The position numbers and the translations under genes were made by a program. A DNA stretch of 64,000 nt from contig NC_091144.1 of NCBI RefSeq assembly GCF_041381155.1, positions 30,870,980 through 30,934,979 on the forward strand, read 5' to 3'. Below the pieces are notes generated by a model. It was not told the origin of the DNA and made no database searches. It saw nothing but the letters and a program-made list of their open reading frames with translations. How positions within the stretch are numbered: the first letter of the stretch is position 1; each line of letters begins with the position of its first letter. This DNA comes from Argopecten irradians (lineage: Eukaryota > Mollusca > Bivalvia > Pectinida > Pectinidae). This document shows positions 39,129-51,500 of the stretch, piece after piece.

Positions 39129-42100
39129 ATGACGAGTTCTCTACAGGTACTGCTCCTTCTGGGGACAGCCTCCCTAATCCAGGCAGGATGCCCGACCATT
39201 CCACCCATGACCGACTTCGATCATGACAGAGTAAGTCGTCATTATAACATATGTAAATCTTAAAGTTACATGTGCCGTATTTTTCATAGTCACGAATCAA
39301 GAAGAGCTTTTGATATGTTATTAAACTCCAAAAGTAACCAGCATTTTGAGAATTACAATATTTCAAAGTATAGGTTTTGATTTTACAAGTACAAAAGAGA
39401 GCTGAAAATGATTTTTGGCAGTACTGCCAAAAATCATTATATTAACGTCTTCAGTGTAGTGAAATGAGTACATACGGTCAGACCATGAAGCCACATTGTT
39501 GTCCACAATTTCATTGCATATTTTTACAGTTTTATAAGTAATTGTAAAGTGATTTCTGAAGGTATGTTTCCGTCTAAACGTGTATAAGCCATAAAAAAAC
39601 AAGAATTTCACAGTGCATAACCTATGTGTTCCAACTAACGTTTGTAAGGCATTATATAGGTTTGTCTGTACATTGGAATGATTTTCACAGCTTTATTCAT
39701 TAAAACTTATGCTTTTAAATAGATAATTGAAGAAAAAATAACATGTCCAAATTTTCGGTCAGTTACGACACATATAACTTTAATCCATATATTCGTTAAA
39801 AGTTATATTCGGACTAAAATTATTGCAGTTCTAGAAACTAGTTCAAAAGGTAAAATAAATACATGTAATGTATCATCATTATACGACTTCGATATCAGAG
39901 GTTTCATTCTTGCCGCTTCGTAGGCAATAGTATTTGTCTCTTATGTTCCATTCTTGCAGCTTCGAAGGCAATAGCATTTGTCTCTTATGTTCCATTCTTG
40001 CGGCTTCGAAGGCAATAGCATCTGCCTCTTATATTCCATTCTTGCAGCTTCGAAGGCAATAGCATTTGCCTCTTATCAGAATCTGCTGATGACCCAAAGA
40101 GTAATGTCACGTTTATGAGACGGATGTTGGCAATTGTCACGCGAAGGTTCACTGCCTACCCGATATCGGTTCATTAACATGCCCTTCTCAAATTGAACCC
40201 CTTGATTTCTTTGTCTACAGTATCAAGGCACCTGGTACGAGACAGAAAGGTTCGACAACCCGTTTGAGTGGTACACTAGATGCGTGTCGGACACGTACAT
40301 TTCACGTGGTGATGGCAGCTACACCGTACTCTACAATAGGATAGGCACATGGTAAGTGTTAAATACTGATGAGGGGGTCACGCCATGGAAATATATTTGG
40401 GATTATATTTTCAATTCCAAAAGGAAATTATTATTTTATTTCACGTCTTGAATAATGAAATTATATAAGTATCATTAAAATAAATGCGATTTTAGGTATG
40501 TCTGTTCTGTTTAAGTGATAAGAGAATTATCAATACTAAAATTTGATATTTCAGGACAGGGACAAACAGAACAACAGAGGGCGCTTTGGATCTTGTCACT
40601 GGAAGTCCTGGCCGGTTCAGAGCCTCGTTTGCAGGATGTAAGTTTTGATTTATGTATAATTTCATAAATACTTCTTTAAACCAATATTGATACGACAGCA
40701 TGTCGGTGCCGATTTTATCTGATCGTATATTTATACAAGTAAATCTAACTGAGCAATCGTCTTTTAGAAAACAATAAAAGTAAAATTATTTCCTTTTTTG
40801 AAGACATTCATGCTGTACATAGGGTGACTCTGAAATAGTAGATACACCAACTATACGATATAACCGAAGGCGATAAACACATCTCGCGATATAACCAAAA
40901 TAATATTACATAATCAATGATAACACATTGTGTTTATCACACAAGTACATGCGACCAGGAATTTCCTTTTGTATCATGCATAATGCATGCAGATAGGCCC
41001 GTCCTCGACACCTCTGGAGATCGAGACAAGCCTTGCTTGCTTCGTCAACATTCGAGACATATTCGGTTGTTGTTTAATATTGATTCATAAAATATATAAA
41101 TGTATAACAAGAGATCTCAAAGGGAAGCAAGCCAGGAAAAGTTCCATTGTCAAAATCAAATATCATTTTCAGTAATAAAATTTTCCCATTGGTCGCAAAA
41201 TGGACCATGATCAATGGGGGCTAAAGGGATCTTGCATGTGATAATCAGTCCCTTACTGGGAAACACTTCATGATAACATTCTACAACCAACCTAAGCCGA
41301 CAAGGTCGTCTGCCGACCATGTTTTATTAAGACCAACGTTCAAGAAGCAATCTGAGAGAGATCTTTTCAATCTTTTCTGAGATGTGTCGATAACAATCTC
41401 GAATTGTCAAATCGAAGATGACAACTAGTCCCCGACAAAATTGTAGGATATAGCTCTAGTACTTTCTGAGAAACAGTTGAACAGCAATGAAATTTAAGGA
41501 GATAGTTCAGTACTGAAATAGCTGTAACAAAATCTGCTTATAGATGGACGGACAACGAGCAATCTAATAGTTCACAATTTAGGAGTCATTTGTTTTCAAA
41601 AAGGTTTGTCCCTATTCCAAAAGTTATAAGAATGGTTTGGCTGGTCATATGCAATACATATTTTTGTTAAATTTATCTACATAATTTATCAAAACTTTGA
41701 ACAATGTCATGCAACATTCATATGGTACATTGCTTGTTACCAGGGTTACCATCTGGGAACTACGAGATTATAGACACAGATTATGACGACTATTCTATTG
41801 TGTATTCGTGTTCGGATATGTTCGGAATCACACAAATCGGTAAGTACAACAATTTTCAAACTTTCTGCATTAACATCTTCTATTTGATCCCTCGCTACCA
41901 GATTGACGTCGTGACAGTGAGGCAACGCCTGTAATTCTAACAGTGCAGTTAGATCTATATGTTCCTTGATTTTTTTTTAGGATTTGGGGTTTGGTGCATT
42001 TACGCCCTTTCAAAATTTGGAGTGGGGATTTAATGGTCAGTTTCTTATGAGAAGTAGATTATCTACGCCAACAAGTCTAAAGTGAACAAAGTCCTTTTTG

Positions 42101-42362
42101 TAGCCTCATTATAAGCATTAAGTTAAATGTTGCCGCAAACCTCGGTTGTAAAAGGTCATGGCACGAATTTGTTGAAATGATTATTTCTGACATAATGATT
42201 GACTTTATTTTATTTCATTTTTAAGAATTGGCATGGATTATGTCCAGAGAGAGGAAGAGTTTGTCACGAAGACAGAGATCAGAGTTGTACAGACGTTTGA
42301 CATCTCTGGGTATCGACACTTCTCGGTTTATTGTGTCCGACCAAAGTCGGTGTGACGCTTAA
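39129..42362 (+). CDS. Secreted lipocalin, apolipoprotein D type
   Basis: Five exons: 39129-39230, 40221-40351, 40555-40637, 41744-41839, 42226-42362, all GT-AG with matching phases, giving 182 residues (human APOD has 189). Residues 1-19 are a signal peptide ending SLIQA. GTWYE at 37-41 is the lipocalin GxW signature and TDYDDYSIVYSC at 117-128 is the second conserved region. Cysteines 21, 55, 128 and 180 have the spacing of the two disulphides of ApoD (C21-C128, C55-C180 inferred). Such proteins are secreted beta-barrels that bind small hydrophobic ligands. The C-terminal part (142-161) is unusually rich in Arg/Ser, including RRQR. Intron 1 holds a MITE copy and a 44-bp tandem repeat; intron 3 holds a diverged tandem-repeat element. 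Which member of the family it is cannot be told by eye. Confidence 0.93.
39264..39779. mobile_element. TTAA-flanked MITE with central palindrome, copy 2
   Basis: 516 bp in intron 1 of the lipocalin, flanked by TTAA at 39260-39263 and 39780-39783. It matches copy 1 (23193-23715) along its full length. The 32-bp palindrome is intact at 39407-39438. Confidence 0.85.
39900..40085. repeat. 44-bp tandem repeat, about 4 units, in lipocalin intron 1
   Basis: Unit of 44 bp with core TTCCATTCTTGCAGCTTCGA and AGGCAATAGCATTTG. Each unit contains a CTTGCAGC that resembles a weak splice acceptor, but the true acceptor is at 40221. Confidence 0.9.
41095..41560. mobile_element. Diverged copy of the 'AACAAGAGATC' tandem-repeat element
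   Basis: Starts AACAAGAGATCTCAAAGGGA, contains 'ctttctgagaaa' type motifs, and ends with GATGGACGGACAACG. These are the same landmarks, in the same order, as the element at 43990-45440, but only degenerate repeats lie between. It occupies intron 3 of the lipocalin. Confidence 0.6.
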
Positions 42363-42364
42363 TT

Positions 42365-43365
42365 ATAAATACGTCATAGAAAGGATTGTGATTTCAGCAC
42401 GTGCACGATCCATTGTCCATTCTAGAGATCTATAACTTCCAGTATTAAATCAAAATTTATATATTGTAAATACTCATCTAAACTGTTTCTGATATCATTT
42501 TTATTTTACACATACTGGTATGCATGTCTTTATTAAACAAGGGCAATATAAGCCTTAAATGTGAAAGTTTCCATTCTTGTGTTATACTTATCTACAGGTT
42601 GTATATCGTTGATGAAATGTTTGAACCATGCTGCATAAAGAATTTCTTTCAAAACATGGGCATGGCTGCTTAATTTTGAAACCATGAGCTAATAGATGGA
42701 AAATAGAAATAACATAAAATACGATCCTATTTATCAGTTGGTTTTTTTTTTTTTTTTTGCGATTTCGCGGTACAAGGAATCTGGATGTAAATGGTTGTAA
42801 AGAATTCGTCGACGAAAATACCGGTCATAAATAAATATTTATACTCATACTGTCATATCGCGAAATATCTATTATAAATAAAGATTTTTTTTTAATTTTT
42901 AGTTTGTTTGCCAAATCAGTCAAGTTTGTGCCCGTGAAAATAAAAGGCAATATGTAGATGATTTTGACTGTCATATAGAGCACACATCAACTCACGCCTC
43001 AACACTTGTGAATACAATATGACCCAATATCCCACTATTTACTTATTTATCTATTCTAGGATGGCTACATAGTTGATGTTGATTCTGCAATAAAACTACA
43101 TAATTTCATGTCCCTAGAAACTAAGTACATGCAGAAACTTTAAATACTAAAATGCTTCAATAAGCAGTTCTATAGGATTCTTTCTACCTATCAAATAATT
43201 TGAACACCCCCAGCATTATATTGTACAGAACTATCAGCTCTAGAGTTATAATGGGTTAAAAGGGAAGTACCTCTATAAGAATAGTCTTCTGCAAGAGTGC
43301 ACGTGCAGTCGTGCATATACATGCAAGAAAAACTGAAACAATTTTCATCATAAGATATCATATAT
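42365..43365. other. 3' flank of the lipocalin gene
   Basis: Candidate polyadenylation hexamers ATTAAA at 42444-42449 and 42532-42537. The rest is AT-rich with a poly(T) run near 42745. No other gene seen. Confidence 0.4.
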
Positions 43366-43369
43366 CAGT

Positions 43370-43985
43370 GGCGTAGGAAGATGAAACGTCAGGGGGGGGG
43401 GGGGGCAAAGGTCCTCAATATTTTGTCCCCCCCCCCCCGCCACACCTACATGAGGAGATTAATTCAACTCCCAAACCATATAATATATGCTTTATGTACA
43501 TTTTTCATATATCACTAAATTTAATCCTTGTACACATTTATAGACAGTGGGGTCGCTAAAAGGAAATTAGCGTGTGAGCGTCGAAGGCGCAAGATTTTGG
43601 TGTTTTATTAGGGGTCTGAGGGTGACCCCCGGGATGAGTTTTATGTATTTTGATGATTTTGCGATCGCCCGAAAGCACGAGAAATTTGGTGTTTGGGGGC
43701 TCCGGGGGTCTCCCCCGGGAAAAATATTACAATTTAGAATGGCTTAGATGAGTTTTACGATGCATTTTGATGAATTTGCAAGCGCCCAAAGGCGCGAGAA
43801 TTCGGTGTTAGGGGGGTCTCCCCCGGGAAAAAAATTACGATTTAGAATGGCCGAGATGAGTTTTACGATAAAGTTTAAAGTGAATAGTCGGGCAAAGAAA
43901 ACCAGTCTAAATGCGTTCATTAGCCTTCCAAAAGTTTTCGCATATTAATACGACGGCCAAGTTCTGCTTAGTTTCCCAGTTCTGA
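43370..43985. mobile_element. Degenerate G/C-homopolymer repeat element, left part
   Basis: Begins near AGTGGCGTAGGAAGATGAAA with a run of G then a run of C about 20 bp apart. It continues with a degenerate tandem unit of about 110 bp (GATGAGTTTTACGAT, AAGCGCCC, GGTCTCCCCCGGG) at 43630-43880. The right-hand part resumes after the inserted 155-bp array and ends near 46118. The family is unknown; no coding sequence. Confidence 0.5.
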
Positions 43986-43989
43986 CCAT

Positions 43990-45440
43990 TAAAGAAAACA
44001 AGAGATCCCAGAGGGATCTTGGCGCCCACCAAAGAATGATCTATGTCTGACAATAGAAAGACGGATCTTTTCTCTGCTTTTCAACTTTTTACTACATATT
44101 ACTACATATGAAATTTGAGAAAGATCCTTTCAGTACTTTCTGAGATATATAATACTGACAAACTTCAATAATCAAAATCAAAGATGTTGTTGACCGATTA
44201 GTCCCAATATGCAATATGCAGGTCCTAGGAGTACCTACATATAAAATATGAGACAGATCACTTCAGTACTTTCTGAGAAATAGCGGTAACAAACTTCAAT
44301 TATCAAAATTCAAAATGGTGGCCTGTCGGCCATCTTGTTGACCGTTCGGACCCAAAATGTAATTAGGGACCTAAGGGAACCTGCACATGAAATTTGAGAC
44401 ATATCCCTTCAGTACTTTCTGAGAAATAGCGGTAACAAACTTCAACTATCAAAATCCAAGATGGCGGCCATCTTGTTGACCGATCGGTCCCAAAATGAAA
44501 TATGCACAACAAGGGCCCTAGGGGAACCTACATGTGAAATTTGAGAGAGATCCCTTCAGTACTTTCTGAGAGAAATAGCGGTAACAAATTTCAACTATCA
44601 AAATCCAAGATGGCGGCCTGGCGGCCATCTTGTTAACCGATCGGTCCTAAAATGCAATATGCACAACTAGGGCCCTAGGGGAACCTACATGTAAAATTTG
44701 AGAGATCCCTTCAGTACTTTCTGAGAAATAGCGGTAAAAAACTTTAACTATCAAAATCCAAGATGGCGGCCTGGCGGCCATCTTGTTAACCGATCGGTCC
44801 TAAAATGCAATATGCACAACTAGGGCCCTAGGGGAACCTACATGTGAAATTTGAGAGAGATCCCTTCAGTACTTTCTGAGAAATAGCGGTAACAAACTTT
44901 AACTATCAAAATCCAAGATGGCGGCCTGGCGGCCATCTTGTTGACCGATCGGTCCCAAAATCCAATATGCACAACAAGGGCCCTAGGGGAACCTACATGT
45001 GAAATTTGAGAGAGATCCCTTCAGTACTTTCTGAGAAATAGCGGTAACAAACTTTAACAATCAAAATCCAAGATGGCGGCCTGGCGGCCATCTTGTTAAC
45101 CGATCGGTCCTAAAATGCAATATGCACAACTAGGGCCCTAGGGGAACCTACATGTAAAATTTGAGAGAGATCACTTTAGTACTTTCTGAGAAATAGCGGT
45201 AACAAACTTTAACTATCAAAATCCAAGATGGCGGACTGGCGGCCATCTTGTTAACCGATCGGTCCTAAAATGCAATATGCACAACTAGGGCCCTAGGGGG
45301 AACCTACATATGAAATTTGAGAAAGATCCCTTCAGCCCTTTCCGAGAAATAGCGGTAACAAGAAATGTTAACGGACGGAAGGACGGACGACGGACCACGG
45401 ACAAAAAGCGATTTGAATAGCCCACCATCTGATGATGTTG
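43990..45440 (+). mobile_element. Non-autonomous element with about eight 155-bp tandem units
   Basis: Left landmark AACAAGAGATCCCAGAGGGA; right landmark GGACGGAAGGACGGACGACG then GCGATTTGAATAGCCCACCA. Between them a 155-bp unit (AATCCAAGATGGCGGCC at 44603, 44756, 44911, 45066, 45221) is repeated, nearly identical in the middle and diverged at the left. Each unit contains the inverted pair AAGATGGC / GCCATCTT. Bivalve elements of this architecture have been linked to Helitron-like families; that is inference, as no end hairpin or transposase is seen. Confidence 0.8.
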
Positions 45441-46120
45441 AAAGCATTGAAAGCGAGGCTGCGTGAAAATGTAACCATGGACATAGTGAGCCGGGAGGAC
45501 GTTTTAGAATTTCCATACTTTAAATTAATTTCTTCGTACACAGACAGATTTTGACGAGAGATTTTATTTTTCCATTTCATAAGAAATTATACTGGATACA
45601 TTCACACCATTTTTACCGAATTTAGCCATCCTTGCCCAACTGTTCACTTTAATGATTATAAAGCGTTTTTAACATGGTAATTTTTCGATTTAAAGCTACC
45701 TGCATTTAGAAATGATAATTGTGTCGTCATAACATTATGGAACCCTACTCGATCTGAATATACCGGCTTCACACCATCGGTACATTGTTGTGTAACAGAA
45801 AAAAAATGAATTAATTGTCTCGCTAAGACATATATAAACAAATTGATCTTTTAAGAGACATTTTTTTAAATAGTACATAGAATCCCTTGATGGACATTTT
45901 TAGTCTAGTTTGTGTGTATTGAATTTTTACAATATAAGGTTTGACATTATGTGCTTGAACCTTTTAGGAAATGCGCTGTGCAGCGGAAAAATTTTCTAGA
46001 ATGAAGTACGAAAAATGTGTAGGAGGACCCTTTTTTCTTTCAAATAAGCTTTTTTAGAAAATTTCAGTCGGCGAAAATGAGGGGGCAAAAAGACATGGGA
46101 ACGGGGGGGGCCCCTGTATA
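45440..46120. other. Right remnant of the G/C-homopolymer element
   Basis: Ends in GGCGAAAATGAGGGGGCAAA and a G/C run near 46105-46115. No gene seen. Likely the other half of the element interrupted by the 155-bp array, judged by composition only. Confidence 0.35.
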
Positions 46121-46157
46121 TTCATAAGACGTATACAAACAATATTTTGTAAAATAT

Positions 46158-46163
46158 TTTATT
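46158..46163 (-). terminator. Polyadenylation signal of the VCPKMT-like gene
   Basis: AATAAA on the minus strand, 79 bases after the stop codon at 46242. Confidence 0.6.
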
Positions 46164-46241
46164 ACAAAAACTTAACATTTAAAAATAAACAATATAAATA
46201 CATAAAATTATCACAAAATCCATCAAATCGACATCACCAAT

Positions 46242-48283
46242 TCATCCAACCTCTGTTACTGACTTTTTCCAAAATCGTTTAATAAGAATGTCCTCACTTC
46301 GGAAATGGGAATCCTGTCTTTCTAATGGAATGTCTTCTACATTAAATATTTCTTGCATCATCTGAAAAAAATATCAAAATAACAGAAAATCACTTCATTC
46401 CACCAATAACTTCATGCAAGCATGCCGTCAAACTTCCATTACAAATATCATTTCTTATGCTTTGTACATGATTGATGTTGATTTCATGATATTCAATTAC
46501 AAGTCCAATTTAATTTAAACATGACATGGTGAGACATTACGCCATTTTTATTGATTGCCAACAGAAGCACATTAAGTACAGTCAAATCTGTCTACGAAGA
46601 CCACCAAAGGGATAGAGAAAAACAGTCCTCATAGCCAGGCGATCTTTATTCACAAGTCAAATTATGTTAAAATTGGTCATTTTGGACCCTAAAAAGGTGG
46701 ACTTATTAAGCAGGTGGTCTTTATGCAGAGGTTGTTGCTAACAGCAATTTTGACTGTATTTGCCACAGACCACTTAACAACATATAGGTGTTTACCTCTA
46801 AAAACTTGCGTTCCAGTTCTGGTTTATTTCCAGTTGTTCTCTGCTCATAACAACAGTACACAGCTGTCCTGTCTGAACACAGAGAGCGAACAGTTTCTAC
46901 TAATGGGCCAAGGGACTGAAAACCAGGAAATAAGTCCATGAGTTATTAAAGTTTCATCACATTGGCTGAAACGTTTGAATCACTGGACAAAATTAAGAAA
47001 ATGAACCAGAACCAAATGTTTCAGATTAGCCAATTCAAGTTTAAAATATTTTATTTGCTAACCTGACATGAACAGTACTTTCAAAGCACTAAACAGTTAG
47101 ATTATGACTATTAAGTCTCTTTATTACTGAAATAAACATTTCTTGTTGCCATCAATTAGAACCCTACTTGATCATAGTAGATGCAGTCTGCCATAAGGAC
47201 ACAGTCCACAGTGCGGCCAAGTGATTCCTCTCCCCACTTTAAAGACTCTGCCTTGGCCGTTCCTGTTATGTGATGCTGATTGGTGTCAATGTTCAGATTC
47301 ATTAGTGGGATAAACTCTGGCAAATCTGTTATTGTTACTTTAGCTCTGCGAAAGAAAAAAAAGTTTTATTGAGAATATTGATTAATATTTTCCACAAGCA
47401 TTCTCTGGAGAAACTCAAATAACAAAAGACAAAAATCAATATTCAGATATCTGATCTATAAATCATCTCACTAGCTAGAGTTACACATACTGTATGTCTC
47501 TTGTGCATGTTATATATGCTAATGTAAAGTCAGAACATAGATGGAGGGTTTTAAATAATATCTAGGACCATACATGTAAGTAACAATCCTTTTGTTTCCC
47601 AATAAAATATTTTGAATTTAATTGATGTAACAACATTTTCAGTTCATTCTTTATATTTGCCTACCATTGGCCCTATTTATGAATGAATTACCAATGTCAT
47701 AAAACTTAAAAACTGTAAATAAAATAAGATTAGGAGTGGATAAAATGTAGCTAGCCAGACAGGGACCAAAAAACACTAACCGAATGCGCTACCGCTGAGC
47801 TAGATATGGTCACCGATGTCATGATCGACCAAGTCCCATACGAGGGTTTTGAGATCCCAAAAAGACGTGGCAAAAGTACAATTTAAAAAATTAAAATAAA
47901 AAAATGAAACTAAGAATAAATCTGGATCTTGTTAGAGTATATCGGGTTTTTGTCTTTACTATATCTGTGTTTTGCATTCAAAAAAATCAAAGCACTGACC
48001 ATGCTAACTCGCTGAAAGAAGAAGAAGAGTGTGTACGTACATACCCATAGGCTGCAGCGAATACGCCAAGAACACCGGTGCCGGCTCCTACTTCCACGAC
48101 ATCCAATCCCCGCCAAGACTCACCAGCATCGAAATCCGCGGTCTCAAGATATTTACACATCACAAGGGCCGCATCCCATACCACACATCCAACGTCACCT
48201 ACTTCTAATTGGTGGATTTTGAGGTTTTCGCCATTTTTCATTTCCAACTCGCGAATAAATGTATTTTCAATGGGCGCAGCCAT
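46242..48283 (-). CDS. VCPKMT: VCPKMT (METTL21D)-like protein-lysine methyltransferase
   Basis: Four exons on the minus strand: 48045-48283, 47168-47345, 46796-46915, 46242-46361, all GT-AG with consistent phases, 218 residues (human 229). Features in order: GCVVWDAALVMCKYLE (32-47), the S-adenosylmethionine-binding motif VVEVGAGTGVLG (62-73), the acidic post-I motif TITDL (84-88), the seven-beta-strand family motif MADCIYY (131-137), CCYEQRT (160-166) and RSEDILIKR near the C-terminus, each aligning with human VCPKMT. The human enzyme trimethylates a lysine of the AAA ATPase VCP/p97. Closely related METTL21 enzymes have other substrates, but the CCYEQRT and RSEDI stretches favour VCPKMT. Head-to-head with the RDM1-like gene. 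Confidence 0.93.
46580..46760. mobile_element. Short MITE in VCPKMT 3' region and intron 3/exon 3 flank
   Basis: Ends are TACAGTCAAATCTGTC (near 46577) and, inverted, AATTTTGACTGTATTTG near 46747. The interior has 'gaccaccaaaggg' and 'aggtggtctttatgcagagg', landmarks of a family also seen at 36250-36400 and, as 'cagtcaaacttatatatacagacc', at 27353-27430. It lies in the last intron of the VCPKMT-like gene, 36 bp from the exon 3 donor. Confidence 0.6.
47725..47870 (-). repeat. tRNA-derived SINE fragment in VCPKMT intron 1
   Basis: The minus strand reads CTAGCTCAGCGGTAGCGCA (good A-box) followed by TTCGGTTAGTG. The B-box part is degenerate, so a functional tRNA gene is unlikely. Confidence 0.6.
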
Positions 48284-48556
48284 GTTGGAAATGGCGACTT
48301 CCGGTTAACTATAGTCTGTATCCTATAAATCCTTCCGATTATTTCGATACATTTTATAAGTCGCAATTCTACAAAATCAGCATACATTGTTTGTACTCAA
48401 GAATAAAATTTTAAAATATTGAATAGAAAGATATCTTTATATGTTGCTCATGTTATTTTGTACGCATTTTCCTATTATATACTACTTATCAGATATAGAC
48501 TATAATACAAAAAATGTGAGGAGGGAGATACAAATGTAGGTTCGACGTCACCGACA
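48284..48556. promoter_or_regulatory. Bidirectional promoter between VCPKMT-like and RDM1-like genes
   Basis: The 273 bp between the two start codons hold AAATGGCGAC (YY1-like) and ACTTCCGG (ETS-like) at about 48288-48304, close to the VCPKMT start, and GACGTCA (CRE half-site type) at 48544-48550, just before the RDM1 start. No TATA box. This set is typical of housekeeping divergent promoters. Sites are by motif match only. Confidence 0.5.
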
Positions 48557-51500
48557 ATGTCTGGTATAGATCTAGAAATTTTAGAGTTTATTCGCCCCGA
48601 GAAAAACAGCAAGAACCTGTATATAACCGGTATACCATGGATGGAAGAAGCTGACATTACAGTAAGACATATAGATATATTTAAACCAACTTGCCAAACT
48701 GCTTTCAGTTTCACTTTCAAAAAACAATGAAATAAATTAATGTTTATTATTAAACATCTGAATTTCTTAATCATATACAGCTTCATTTTACATTTTTAAT
48801 CATACTGTAAATAATTCAGCAAAAATGCGAAAGAATATATTAGATTTAATTTTAAAAAAAATGTACCGTTGGCAAATTATTTTAAGTTAAATTGTTTCGT
48901 TTTAATATCTAAGCTTAACAGTTAACGCTATATAACTTTGGCATATACGATCTAGATTAAAATCAAAACATCATTCTGTAATATATATACATTAAATTGT
49001 AAATGCCCCAATCAGAATAACATCCATTAGTAACAATATAAAGGGTATATGAATATCCAGGGGTTACATAACTACATTGTATATAATATCACTGATTTCA
49101 TTTTGGACTATCTCATGACATAGTAAAAACTGGAGGCAACAGAAGACATTGGTAATTTGATTCTTTGATACTCTGTGGTTGACTGTGCTGCTTTGAAGAT
49201 GAGCATCACTTTTATTTAGCTCTCTGTAATCTACCTCCGGCCTATGATTTGTCAGTTTTTTTTTCTCCTGAACTGCCTCCAGTTTTAATATGAGATATTT
49301 CAGGGATGGATACATCGGTGATAATAACCCCAGGAGTATCAAGAATCTGACTCGAACATTAAATATGTTATCGATGTTTACAATTTGTACAAAAACCGAT
49401 AATTGATGTACCTATAGGCCTCTTAACCTCATAAACCAAAATACAGTAAAAGATATATTTAAAATGAACATTATACTTAAACAAATTCATAACAAAGTGA
49501 TTTTCATTCCCTCTCAATGTTCCTACAATATGTCTGTAAAGTGTGTATAATGAACTATGTGCTATAACAAAGTGATATTTCTTTATTTTCTTTGGTCCCC
49601 AGAAGTATGTTATAAATGTAACTGCATGTGTTTTTATTGTAGATTTAGAGGTAATTTAAAACACCATGTGTACAAGTCAGAATCATACATGTATACCCAT
49701 AAGTCATATTGAAACTACAAATTGTACAAATTATATAATTGAATTTTGAATTGATTATTACTAAGGCCAGAAAAAAATAATATGTCTGTTTTTAAAGGGT
49801 TACCCGACCGACCCTAATTTTTTACCCCCAACCCTAATTTTTCCCCTCTTTTCTACGAAAAAAAATGTTGGGATTTCAATCTCAGACTCCAGTTCAGGCC
49901 ATTATTTTAGAGTGAAAGAAAAAAAATTCCTCCCGACCTACCGACCCTATTTTGTTTTGCCAATGTTACCCTAAACAGGCATATTATTTTTTTTGGCCTG
50001 AAGAGTGTATAGGATTATCAATTCAATTTATAGCAGTTTTCTTTACATTTAAGTTTAAATTTCTTTTTATTTTACAGGATAAATTCTATCAACTTTTTAC
50101 AGCCTATGGTCCCGTTTATGGTATACGTTTGTTTCCAGCGAGTATAAAAATCTCCCGGCCCGTCTGCGAGCACGATACACCGCCTTTCATCAGGACTTCT
50201 AATACCAGCACTGACAAGTTAACACCCACTGAAGATAAAAATGAGCAAAATGGTACTATGCCTTTGTGACATTATTATTTGGCAATGAGTGCTAAACGAG
50301 CTAAGGAACATTTAAAATGTCGACTTGTATATCCAAGGAAAATGAGTGTAAGGTAAGTGGTATATATGTACAATTTAGCTTGTTCATTTTTATCTAACAG
50401 GTCTTATATTCTTTGCATCTTTCATGTAGATTTCAACCTATAAAGAACATGAGACCCAGAGGGCCTGTATCGCTCACCTGTGTTTTTTGTTAGTAATTAT
50501 CACAAGACTCTGACAATTAGAAAAATAAGCAAAATTGACTCCCAAAGTTTAATTTTGAATCACAACCATACAATGATGCTATTGATACATACAAAATTGC
50601 TATCCAATACATAGGTTCAGAGACAAAGTAATTTAAAGTGAAAGTAGTAGCCTAATTGACCTTTTTGACCTCGCAGCCGTCTAAGGCCCCGGGGGTCAGC
50701 CCTATCATTTGTACAATTTCAAATCCCAACCCTATAAGGATGCTACCATTGCATTATAAGTGCTCCTTTCCATTCTTAAGTTGCAAAAATTTATGTGGAA
50801 TTTTACGTTTAACGTGAAAATTTACGTTTATATGGAAATAGCTAAATTAGCCCCTTTTATGTCTGTAAAGTGTGTATAATGAACTATGTGCTATAACAAA
50901 ATGATATTTCTTTATTTTCTTTGGTCCCCAGAAGTATGTTATAAATGTAACTGCATGTGTTTTATTGTAGATTTAGAGGTAATTTTAAACACCATGTGTA
51001 CAAGTCAGAATCATACATGTATACCCATAAGTCATATTGAAACTACAAATTGTACAAATTATATAATTGAATTTTGAATTGATTATTACTAAGGCCAGAA
51101 AAAATAATATGTCTGTTTTTAAGGGTTACCCGACCGACCCTAATTTTTTACCTCCAACCCTAATTTTCCCCTCTTTTCTATGAAAAAAATGTTGGGATTT
51201 CAATCTCAGACTCCAGTTCAGGCCATTAGTTTAGAGTGAAAGAAAAAAAATTCCTCCCGACCTACCGACCCTATTTTGTTTTGCCAATGTTACCCTAAAC
51301 AGGCATATTATTTTTTTTTGGCCTGAAGAGTGTATAGGATTATCAATTCAATTTATAGCAGTTTTCTTTACATTTAAGTTTAAATTTCTTTTTTCTTTTA
51401 CAGGATAAATTCTATCAACTTTTTACAGCCTTTGGTCCCGTTTATGGTATACGTTTGTTTCCAGCGAGTATAAAAATCTCCCGGCCCGTCTGCGAGCACG

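Larger units (their letters stand above)
49529..50447 (+). repeat. Segmental duplication, copy A (includes dead RDM1 exon 2)
   Basis: Matches copy B at 50858-51768 from TATGTCTGTAAAGTG to CTATAAAGAA with a few per cent difference, mostly single-base indels in homopolymers. It contains a MITE (49764-50001), the acceptor region and a copy of RDM1 exon 2. The two copies are separated by a 410-bp repeat element. Confidence 0.93.
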
